64,000 bases of DNA from CAZQFV01 sp964592645 (lineage in GTDB: Bacteria; Chloroflexota; Chloroflexia; DTKN01), in the NCBI GenBank assembly GCA_964592645.1, contig CAZQFV010000018.1:1-64000 (forward strand), in the 5' to 3' direction. Position 1 is the stretch's first letter. Every line of letters starts with the position of its first letter. The position numbers and the translations under genes are program-made. This document shows positions 51,320 through 59,500 of this stretch, piece by piece. The notes under the pieces were generated by a model that was not told where the DNA came from, made no database searches, and worked only from the letters and a program-made list of their open reading frames with translations.

Positions 51320-51383
51320 CGGTCCCTCGCTTTCTCGCCTTGTTGCCTGCTGGCCCCGCGGCCTTTGTTTCGCCTCCTCGCCC

Positions 51384-51412
51384 ATTATACCACGCCCGCC
51401 GCCGTTTGACGA
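51384..51412 (-). promoter_or_regulatory. Weak promoter for the P1 peptidase
   Basis: Minus-strand TATAAT -10 with a poor TCGTCA -35 at 17 bp, overlapping the -35 of the trpS promoter on the other strand. Initiation is about 58 bases before the ATG. Confidence 0.4.
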
Positions 51413-51434
51413 TGGACAGAGGGAGTGTTATACT
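51406..51434 (+). promoter_or_regulatory. Sigma70-like promoter for trpS
   Basis: TTGACG and TATACT boxes with a 17-bp spacer; initiation near 51441, about 70 bases before the start codon. No T-box or trp leader peptide is visible in the leader. Confidence 0.65.
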
Positions 51435-51510
51435 ACCGGCGTCCTTTCGACGGTATGTTCTTGCGCGTCTGCCCCTGGCCGGACCCTGGGGCGTGATACA
51501 GGAGATGCTT

Positions 51511-52503
51511 ATGCCCCCCAAGCGCGTTTTCTCCGGCATCCAGCCTACCGGCATCATGCACCTGGGCAACTACCTGGGGGCGATGAAGGGGATGCTGCAA
51601 CTGGTCGACACCTACGAGTGCATCTACGGCATCGTCGACTACCACGCCATCACCCTGCCGCACGATCCGCAGACCATGCCGGCCAACAAGCTGAACGCGG
51701 CCATCGCCTACCTGGCGGCCGGGCTTGATCCCCAGAAAGCCACGCTGATGGTCCAGTCCGACGTGCCCGAGCACACCGAGCTGTCTTGGCTCTTCTCCAG
51801 CATCGTCTCGGTGCGCAAGCTGGAGGACATGCCCACCCTCAAGGACAAGCTGGCCCAGGGCGGCGAGTTCTTTAGCTCGGCTCTGCTGAACTATCCCGTG
51901 CTCCAGGCCGCCGACATCCTCATCTACAAGGGTGAGGTTGTCCCGGTGGGCCGCGACCAGGAGGCGCACATCGAGTTCACCCGCGAGGTGGCCCGCAAGT
52001 TCAACGTCACCTACGGCGAGACCTTTCCCGAGCCGGTCTCCTTCAACACGCCCGGCGCCACGGTGCCCAGCCTCACCGGGGAGGGCAAGATGAGCAAGAG
52101 TGTCCCCGGCAGCTACATCGCCCTGAACGAGCCGCCCGAGGCCATCTGGGAGAAGCTGGCCCGTACCCTGACCGACCCGGCCCGCGTGCGACGCGCCGAC
52201 CCCGGCGAGCCGGCCAAGTGCCCGGTGATCTGGACCCTGCACCTGCTCTACACGCCCGCGGACAAGCAGGATGAGTTGGCCCACGGCTGCCGCACGGCCG
52301 GGATCGGTTGCCTGCAGTGCAAGAAGGCGCTCTACGAGGAGATCATGGCCGACCTGGCCCCGCTGCAGGCCCGTTGGCGGGAGCTGGAGGCCCACCCCGA
52401 CGACGTGCGCGACATCCTCCGGGAGGGCGCGGCGCGGGTGCGGCCCATCGCCCAGGCCACGGTGGCGGAAGCGAAGGAGAGGATGGGGTTGGGGAGGATC
52501 TGA
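51511..52503 (+). CDS. trpS: Tryptophanyl-tRNA synthetase
   Basis: A 330-residue class I aminoacyl-tRNA synthetase charging tRNA-Trp. The HIGH-type motif is PTGIMHLGNYLGA at residues 12-24 and the KMSKS motif is EGKMSKSVPGSY at about 192-203. The Trp-binding and dimer-core segments (YGIVDYHAITL, VGRDQEAHIEF) are intact. Of two in-frame ATGs six bases apart, the second (51511) is better spaced from the AGGAG ribosome site. The length is typical of bacterial TrpS. Confidence 0.97.
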   Translation: MPPKRVFSGIQPTGIMHLGNYLGAMKGMLQLVDTYECIYGIVDYHAITLPHDPQTMPANKLNAAIAYLAAGLDPQKATLMVQSDVPEHTELSWLFSSIVSVRKLEDMPTLKDKLAQGGEFFSSALLNYPVLQAADILIYKGEVVPVGRDQEAHIEFTREVARKFNVTYGETFPEPVSFNTPGATVPSLTGEGKMSKSVPGSYIALNEPPEAIWEKLARTLTDPARVRRADPGEPAKCPVIWTLHLLYTPADKQDELAHGCRTAGIGCLQCKKALYEEIMADLAPLQARWRELEAHPDDVRDILREGAARVRPIAQATVAEAKERMGLGRI

Positions 52504-52515
52504 GGCCCGGCGGCC

Positions 52516-52625
52516 TGGTTCTTCCCCTCGGCGCCGGCCGCCCGCGCGCCTTCGGCAACGGCCTCGGCCATGGGCCGGGGGTTGCCGTATTCCGGCGAAT
52601 GGAACCGGGCAAGGATCGAGCTCAT
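52516..52625 (-). pseudogene. Flavodoxin/WrbA-type N-terminal relic
   Basis: A short frame from 52625 reads MSSILARFHSPEYGN then PRPMAEAVAEGARAAGAEG. This is the phosphate-binding loop and first helix of flavodoxin-fold quinone reductases (YSxxGNTRxMAEAVAEGAxxAGAEV), with the key Thr changed to Pro. After that it runs antisense into trpS and has no further similarity. A truncated remnant is the best reading. Confidence 0.4.
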
Positions 52626-52640
52626 CTCGCGCGGCTCCCG

Positions 52641-53141
52641 TCAACTGCCGAGGAGTTCCACCTCTACGAATTCCGCCGTTCCCGTCCCGGCGTCATAGAT
52701 CGCGCAACTCCTCTTCCCCTTCCACCCCATGATCTCGCCGGGATTCAGCAGCAGCGTCTTGCCGACCCAGAGCATGCGGGCGATGTGATCGTGGCCGTGG
52801 CAGACCAGGTCATAGTCGCCCGTGGCGGCCAGCCCCTCGGCCAGGCGGGGATAGTGGACAAAGGCCACCTTACGGCCGGCCAGCTCCAGCTCCCCGTACT
52901 CGCCGTGCAGCGTCACGTTGCCCGCCTTCTGGGCCACCTGGCACATGAAAAGCATGTCGCCATCGTTGTTGCCGCGGACCACGTGGATCGGCCCCGAGAA
53001 GCGCTGGGCCATCTCCCGCAGGGTGATCGGGGCGCAGATGTCGCCGCAGCAGAGCAGCGCCTCGCATCCCCGGACGAGCTGCAGCGCCCGGCGCAGCTCT
53101 TCCAGGTGATCGTGGATGTCCGACATCACGGCAACTCTCAT
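52641..53141 (-). CDS. YfcE/MJ0936-type metallophosphoesterase
   Basis: A 166-residue calcineurin-like phosphodiesterase. The binuclear metal site is complete: SDIHDH (residues 7-12, D8 and H10), CCGDI, RGNNDGD and the CHGHDHIA motif, with the additional His in FVHYP. Members hydrolyse phosphodiesters in vitro; physiological substrates are unknown. It is the last gene of a likely unit with the GNAT protein and the FeS oxidoreductase, after a 72-bp gap that contains pyrimidine-rich interspersed repeat-like sequence. Confidence 0.9.
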   Translation of the reverse strand: MRVAVMSDIHDHLEELRRALQLVRGCEALLCCGDICAPITLREMAQRFSGPIHVVRGNNDGDMLFMCQVAQKAGNVTLHGEYGELELAGRKVAFVHYPRLAEGLAATGDYDLVCHGHDHIARMLWVGKTLLLNPGEIMGWKGKRSCAIYDAGTGTAEFVEVELLGS

Positions 53142-53213
53142 TGGAAACCTCCTGGCTGGTCTCCCCGTCGCTCCGTCACCTTGTTCCCCCGCCTCCCCCT
53201 CGCCTTTCCCCCG

Positions 53214-54152
53214 TCACCGCGGACATTCCTCCACCGCAGGGTGAGAGGAATCCGCTCCCCCCTGCTTCTCAAAGATAAACATATGTACGCGCCACCCGGT
53301 GCGGTAGCCGGCCCGGAGCGCCGCGCGGTGCAGGCGCGCCAGCTCCACAGGCAGGTGCATGCGCACGCCCGGCTCGCCGTCCGGGGCCCCCGCGGGCAGC
53401 GCGTCCCGCCAGACCAGCGCCGACAGCAGCGCCGTGCAGTCGGGGCCGGGCCCTTCGAGCAGCCCCACCTCGAAGACGCCCACCCGGCGGCGGTGTGGGC
53501 TGACCACGGCGACGGCCCGCGGCCCGCGCTCTCCTTCCCAGGTCCACACCTCCCCGGCGGCGAGGTGCTCGCGCAGGCGTTCCTCGGTCCAGGCGGTCCA
53601 GATGCCCCCGACCAGGGAGTAGAGGCCGCGGGTGACCTCCAGGAAGCGCGGGCCGCGGGCCGGCCGCGCCAGGAGCTCGTGCACGAGCGGCCCGTCCCCC
53701 GGCCCCAGTTGCCGCAGCGCCGCCGGGACCGGTCCGACCTCCAGGGGGCGCATCCTCCGGCGCAGCCGCAGCACCCGTTCCAGGCCCAGCCGCGCGCAGA
53801 TGCGGTGGATCGGGTAGTTGTTGACCATGGTCAACAGGCGGATCGCCCGCGCCCCGTGCCTCTCCGCCGCCTCCACCAGCGCGGTGGAGAGCTCCCGGGC
53901 CACGCCGGCGCCGCGGTAATGGGGGTCCACCCGCATCCCTTCCAGCCAGGCCTCGTCTGGGGCAGGGAAATAGGCCCGCGCCACGGCCACCGGGACGCCA
54001 TCCTGGAGCGCGGCAAGAAAGAGGCCTTGCGGGTCGTCCAGCCACTCCTCCCAGACGCTGGGGACATAGTCGTGCCCGCCCCAGATATGGGCGCAAAAGG
54101 CCGTAACGGCGTGGCGATCGCTTGCTTGGACAGGACGGATCGTGAGGGTCAC
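53214..54152 (-). CDS. GNAT-family N-acetyltransferase, two-domain
   Basis: A 312-residue protein. The first about 150 residues hold a complete acetyltransferase with the acetyl-CoA loop in MRVDPHYRGAGVARELSTAL (about 92-111; the Q/RxxGxG/A motif is RGAGVA). The second half has the strand/helix pattern of a degraded second GNAT domain without an acetyl-CoA loop, as in several tandem GNAT families. The acceptor substrate is unknown. Its ATG overlaps the stop of the upstream FeS oxidoreductase (ATGA), so the two are translationally coupled. Confidence 0.85.
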   Translation of the reverse strand: MTLTIRPVQASDRHAVTAFCAHIWGGHDYVPSVWEEWLDDPQGLFLAALQDGVPVAVARAYFPAPDEAWLEGMRVDPHYRGAGVARELSTALVEAAERHGARAIRLLTMVNNYPIHRICARLGLERVLRLRRRMRPLEVGPVPAALRQLGPGDGPLVHELLARPARGPRFLEVTRGLYSLVGGIWTAWTEERLREHLAAGEVWTWEGERGPRAVAVVSPHRRRVGVFEVGLLEGPGPDCTALLSALVWRDALPAGAPDGEPGVRMHLPVELARLHRAALRAGYRTGWRVHMFIFEKQGGADSSHPAVEECPR

Positions 54153-56176
54153 AGCGCCCCCAGCACGATCTCGGCGATATCCAGGACGCCCACCTTTTCC
54201 TCCAGCCCCTTGACCTTGACGGCGTCATCGAGCATGCTCAGGCAGTAGGGGCAGGCCACGCCGATGGCGCCGGGGTTCAGCGCCATGATCTCCTTCAGCC
54301 GCACCTGGTTGACGCGCTTATCGGCCTCTTCCTCCATCCACATCTTGCCGCCGCCGCCGCCGCAGCACAGCCCCTGCTGTCCGTGGTGGGCCGGCTCGAC
54401 GAGCCTCAGCCCCGGGACGGCGCGCAGCGCCTGGCGCGGTTCCTGGAGGAGGCCGTTGTAGCGGCCCAGGTAGCAGGGGTCGTGATAGGCCACGGGGCCT
54501 TTCTCCCAGCCCTTGGTTGGGCGCAGCCGGCCCTGCGCGATCAGTTGCGCGATATAGGCGCTGTGATGGACGACGTTGAACTCGCCGCCGAACTGCCGGT
54601 ACTCGTTGCGCAGCGTGTTGAAGCCGTGCGGGCAGGCGGTGACGATGGCCTGGAATTTGTGCTGCTTCAGCGTCTCGATGTTGGCCAGCGCCAGTGTCTG
54701 GAATAGGTACTCCTCGCCGGCCCGGCGGGCCCAGTCGCCGCAGCACTGCTCCTCGTCGCCCAGCACGCCGAAGCGCACCCCGGCCCGCTGCAGCAGCGTC
54801 GCCACGGCCCGCAGCACCTTGCCGTTGCGCGGGTCATAGGCCCCGGCGCAGCCCACCCACAGCAGCACCTCGGCGTCTTCGACCTCGCCGATGGGCCGCA
54901 CCCCCAGCCCCTCGGCCCAGGCCAGCCGCCCGCCGCGCTGGCCGTAGGGGTTGCCGGCGCGCGAGGTCTTGTCCAGGGCCGCCCGCAGGCTCCCCGGCAT
55001 CTGCCCGCTGCAAAGGGAGAGGTAGCGGCGCAGCTCGACGATCGTGCCGATGTGGTCGATCAGCACCGGGCAGCGCTCCATGCAGGCCATGCAGGTGGTG
55101 CAGGCCCACAGCGACTCCTCGGCGATCACTCCGCCGGGCAGCTCCAGCTCCTCGTCCGCGGGAAACTGCTTGCCCTGGGCGCCCAGGAGCGGCGCCCGGC
55201 CGCGCTGGAGCATGAAGGAGTCCAGGTCCAGCACCACCTGGCGCGGGGAGAGCGGCTGGCCGGCCAGGTAGGCCGGGCAGGCGTCCTGGCAGCGCCCGCA
55301 GCGGGTGCACGACTCATAGTCGAGCAGCTTCTTCTGTGGCAGGTGCGCCAGTTGGGCGGAGCCCAGGATCTCGCACTCCTCGATCCCTTCGATGGCCGGC
55401 AGGGCCGCCGGGGTGGACAGGGGGTAGAAGAAGGCGTTCAGCGGGTTGGTCAACAGGTGAAAGAGGCGGGTGTAGGGGACGATGGCGATCAGGCCCAGGG
55501 CGGCCAGGGCATGCACCCACCAGAGGATCTGGTAGGCCAGGACGCCCCCGGCGCCGTTGGCCCCCAGCGCCGCAAATAGCCCACCCAGGGCCCGGCCGAT
55601 GAAGGAGGCCGTGCCCCAGGGCGGGTTCAGGGCCACGCGCAGCCCTTCCTGGACAAAGCCGCCCACGGCGAGAAAGGTCAGGAGGCCCAGGGTGATGGCG
55701 TCGTCGGGGCGGCTCTCCAGGCGCGGGGGCCGCAGGATGTAGCGCCGCACCAGCGCCATGAGCAGCCCGATCACCAGGAACAGGCCCAGCAGGTCCAGCA
55801 CCAGCTCCATGCCCACGTAGAAGCCGCCTTTGATGTAACGCCAGTTGAAGAGGGGGCCGATGATGTCGTCGTTGAGAAAGATGAGCGCCGTCCCGATGAA
55901 CAGGACCACGAAGCCGGCAAAGATGGCGATGTGCATCAGGCCGGGGTAGGCCTCGTTGGCCACCTTGACCTGGCCCAGGACATACTTGACGACGTTCCCC
56001 AGCCGCTTTCCCAGGTGATCGAAGCGCAGCGCCGGCTGGCCCTGCTTCCAGAGGCGGATGCGTCGGTAGAGACCGTAGCCGAAGGCCGCCAGCGCGACGG
56101 CCAGGAAGACATAGAGGAGGATCTGGGTCCAGGGCTGGGGCATGCTCCAGAACGATTCGCGGACGGGCTGTTCCAT
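54149..56176 (-). CDS. ETF:menaquinone oxidoreductase-like NarI-FeS-CCG fusion
   Basis: A 675-residue membrane protein combining a NarI/DsrM-like b-haem membrane domain (about six helices, residues 15-265) with a soluble iron-sulfur part. The soluble part has two [4Fe-4S] motifs (CTRCGRCQDAC at about 288, CTTCMACMERC at about 358) and two CCG domains (ECCGDW-type residues in EEQCCGDWA, HDPCYLG, CCGGGGGKMW, CPYCLSML). This is the layout of the DUF224-type oxidoreductase (EMO) that passes electrons from electron-transfer flavoprotein to menaquinone. The start is at 56176, preceded by AGGAGG and a strong promoter. No etfAB is in the window. It is a single-chain counterpart of the separate DsrM and DsrK at 34-37 kb. 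Confidence 0.88.
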   Translation of the reverse strand: MEQPVRESFWSMPQPWTQILLYVFLAVALAAFGYGLYRRIRLWKQGQPALRFDHLGKRLGNVVKYVLGQVKVANEAYPGLMHIAIFAGFVVLFIGTALIFLNDDIIGPLFNWRYIKGGFYVGMELVLDLLGLFLVIGLLMALVRRYILRPPRLESRPDDAITLGLLTFLAVGGFVQEGLRVALNPPWGTASFIGRALGGLFAALGANGAGGVLAYQILWWVHALAALGLIAIVPYTRLFHLLTNPLNAFFYPLSTPAALPAIEGIEECEILGSAQLAHLPQKKLLDYESCTRCGRCQDACPAYLAGQPLSPRQVVLDLDSFMLQRGRAPLLGAQGKQFPADEELELPGGVIAEESLWACTTCMACMERCPVLIDHIGTIVELRRYLSLCSGQMPGSLRAALDKTSRAGNPYGQRGGRLAWAEGLGVRPIGEVEDAEVLLWVGCAGAYDPRNGKVLRAVATLLQRAGVRFGVLGDEEQCCGDWARRAGEEYLFQTLALANIETLKQHKFQAIVTACPHGFNTLRNEYRQFGGEFNVVHHSAYIAQLIAQGRLRPTKGWEKGPVAYHDPCYLGRYNGLLQEPRQALRAVPGLRLVEPAHHGQQGLCCGGGGGKMWMEEEADKRVNQVRLKEIMALNPGAIGVACPYCLSMLDDAVKVKGLEEKVGVLDIAEIVLGAL

Positions 56177-56246
56177 CGGGGAAGGACCTCCTTGGTAACT
56201 CGTGTAATGGGCAGCGGCCGAAACGCTATGGGGCCAGGTGCTTTCC

Positions 56247-56275
56247 ATTGTATAATCAGGCCTGCTCGTTGTCAA
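56247..56275 (-). promoter_or_regulatory. Near-consensus promoter for the FeS oxidoreductase operon
   Basis: Minus-strand TTGACA and TACAAT boxes with a 17-bp spacer; initiation near 56240, about 64 bases before the ATG. Confidence 0.7.
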
Positions 56276-56559
56276 GGGAGGCCGCGCCGCCGCGCATGAG
56301 CGTCGTATCTCACGTAAGAATCTTACCGGCGTCGAGCGTGGCGGGATACAGGCTCTTCCGCCGCCGTTGCCCCCTGCGAGTTCGCTTCGGCAACATTTTT
56401 CGTGAGGCAAAACGCATCCTGCCAAAATGTCCCCAAGGTTCTTCCTCCCTGCTCACCTTGGTAGAGCATTCCAAGAGACCTCTCCTGTATACTGCTTCGT
56501 GAGACAATCTTCCCAGCGGGTGAAAAGACAGAGAGGTTCGCTGATAGATAGGAGGGGCC
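56276..56559. other. Intergenic stretch without a gene
   Basis: No convincing coding frame is present. G+C content falls towards the right, and an isolated TATACT at 56488-56493 lacks a good -35 box. A GGAGGGG ribosome site lies just before the ATG of the large secreted protein. Confidence 0.5.
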
Positions 56560-59500
56560 ATGTACGGCGGGCGAATCAAGCGAGCACTGATGGTTGTCAA
56601 TTTTCTGGTGATCGTCGGTATGGTGGCCGCACTGCTGCCGCAGATGGCTGCCGTGGCAGCCTCGTCCCCTGCGGGGCCCGGCCTCTGGAAGCTGGCCGAC
56701 GCGCTTGCCACACTGCAGGCCCGTCTCCAGTCCGCCCGGCAAGGGCTGGCCGGCCCCGAGACCAACCTCGCCGTTAGCATCTTCGACAGCGCCTTCGACC
56801 AGGAGACGCTCTATGTCCGGCGCGGCGATACCGTCACCTGGACCAACAACGGCAGCGTGGATCACGCCGTGCAGGGCGGCATTCCCACGGCCGTCGTCGT
56901 CCTGGACTTTGTCGCCCGCCCGGCCGGCGCGGCCGTAGCCGTAGAATGGCAGACCGTTTCGGAGGTGGGGCTGCTCGGCTTCCACCTCTACCGCGCCGCC
57001 GACGGCGGCGGACGGGACGCCGCCGTTCGCCTGACCGCAGACATAATCCCGTCAGAGCACCCCGGGGAACCCTCCGGGGCAGTCTACCACTACGATGACC
57101 TGCAGGCCCCCTGCGGCCACGACTACCACTACTGGCTGGCCGTCCACCAAACTAACGGCGCGGCGGTTGAGTACGGCCCGGCGGATATGGCCTATCCCTG
57201 CGCCGCCTTTCGAGCCTTCCTGCCCAGCGTGGGCAAGGCCGGCGGGGGCGCCGACGCCATCGGGCCCGTGCCGGGCCCTGCCGGCGCGGCGACCGGCGGT
57301 ACCGTCCTGGAGGACTGGAGCAGCGGACCGCTGCATCCCGGCGAATCGTACGCCCACACCTTTACCACCCTTGGCACGTACCCCTACTACGACCCCCTCC
57401 ACATCACTCTCACCGGCCAGGTGGTCGTCCGGCCACTCGCGCTCACGGGCCTCTCCCCCGACACCGCCCAGTGGGGCAGCTACATCTACCTGTCGGGCAC
57501 CGGGTTCAGCGCGGACGCTCTCTCCAACACCGTCGTCTTCAGCCTGACGGTGCCCGGGTACACCCTGACGGTGCCCTTTACCGCCTCGGTGGTGGACGCC
57601 TCCGAGAGCGGGCTGGTGGTCATCGCCCCGCTGCCGATCTCGGGCAGCGTCCAGGTGCAGGTGCGCGTCGCCGGCGACGTCTCCAACGTTCTCCCCTTTA
57701 CGGCCACGGAGTTGGTCGATCCCACCCCGGCTGAACCGGGCAATGAGACGACGGGCTACTGGAGCACGGTCATCACGAGCGTGGCGGACATCCAGACCAG
57801 CCTGGAGGGCTCGCTGTTCTACCAGGCGCTGACGCAGCTAATGTCCGACACCGTCGAGTTCGGCGACTATGAGTGGGAGGCGGGGGGCCTGTGGCACATC
57901 GTCAGCGAGTCGGAATGCGCCGGGGACGGGCCGGCCTTTCACAGCCCCACGAGCGCCTGGTACTTTGGCCGCGACGGCACCTGTGACTATGAGACCGGGA
58001 GCGGGCTCACGGGTGTCCTGACGATGACGAGGGCTATCACCATCCCCGGCAACGTCTCCGGAGCCTGGTTCTCCTTTTGGCAGTACGCCTCTACCGACCG
58101 ATGGGGCAGCGACGCGCGCGCCGTGGACATCAGCACCAACGGCGGCCAGACCTGGGCCAGACTGTGGAGTTGCCAGAGCTACTCCTGCTACGAGCCCCAA
58201 GAGACCTGGTACAAGAAAGAACTGGACATCTCTGCCTATATCAGCCAGAGCGTGCGCCTGCGCTTTCGCTTCCAGGCCGACGGCTGGGGAGACTGGGGTG
58301 AAGCCCACACCGGCTGGTTCATCGACGACGTGCAACTGCGCACGAGCGACGAGAACGCCGTGGCCCTGTCCGACTTTTTCGCCGCCATCGAGAGCGACTT
58401 TACCTACTACCGCGAGCAGCTGCTGCTCCAGGAAGGGCCGGAGGAGCTGCGCCTGCTTGACGCCGTCTACAACAGCGATGCCTTTGTCGATCTCGTGTCC
58501 CGGTTCGACGAGATCAGCTTCCTCCTGGCCACCCCGGGCGAGACGCTAGGCGGCGGGCATATCCGCGACACGACCGCCGCCGACGTGCTGGAGTCGCTGC
58601 AGGCGGTGATCGATGCCCTCTCCGCCATCAATATGCTGCTGGACGGCCTGCGGGTGATGCTCTATGTGGCCATCGCTTCACTCTCGGCCACCTGTGCGCT
58701 ATTCCCGGCGACCTGTCCGGCCACGGCCGGCTCCGCCGCGCTCCTGACCACGATTGTCAAGGTCGTCGAGGCGATCAAACAGGTTGTGGGCCCCATTACG
58801 GCCATCCTCAAGCTGTTCTCGGTCAAGGGCGTCCCCGCCTCGCTGCGGGTCAAGAACAATCCATGGCAGCCGGTGGACCAGATGTTTCACGACGGCGACG
58901 GCCGGCCCATCGCCCGGCGAGGTACCCTCTACACCGGGGCCGACTTTACCGTCGAGGCGCGCATGCTCCTGCAGAACGACGGTCTGAAGCGCTCGGCCAG
59001 CCAGATTCTGGCCGACCTCACCGCCTTTTCCTACGCCGGCGCCGTGGTTTGGATCATCGGCCAGATGAACATCGACCTCCTCTTTTGGGTGCCGCAGATC
59101 ATCCTCGGCGGCATCCACATCCGCTCCGAGGTCATCCCGTCGGACCCCGCCTGCGTGGCGCCCTTTCCCAAGTCGCCCAACCCCACCGTGTGGGGCATCC
59201 AGCCGACCTGCCTGACCGATGTGACCATCCAGGGGCACTTTCAGGGTACCCGCCCCGAGGACATCGCCCTGACGCGGCCCTTTGAGGTGCTGGACCGCCC
59301 GATGCTGGAGAGCATCACCCCGAATCACGCCCGGTTGGGCACCCCGGTAGTGGTGCGGGCCCGCGGGTTGGAAGTCCCCAACAGCCGGGCGCACTTTCCC
59401 GCCGTCCCGGCCTTTGGCGCCAGCGGCATCCTCGAGCCGACGAGCATGTCCTTCACCGCCATCACCGGCACCCTCACCGACACCCTCAGCGGCCTGGTGT

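Noticed and set aside
51505..51510. ATG six bases upstream of the chosen trpS start
   Set aside because: It immediately abuts the AGGAG ribosome site, too close for initiation; the second ATG has normal spacing.
56248..56502. 84-codon frame upstream of the large secreted protein
   Set aside because: It begins inside the divergent promoter, has no ribosome site, and its composition is unlike that of neighbouring genes.
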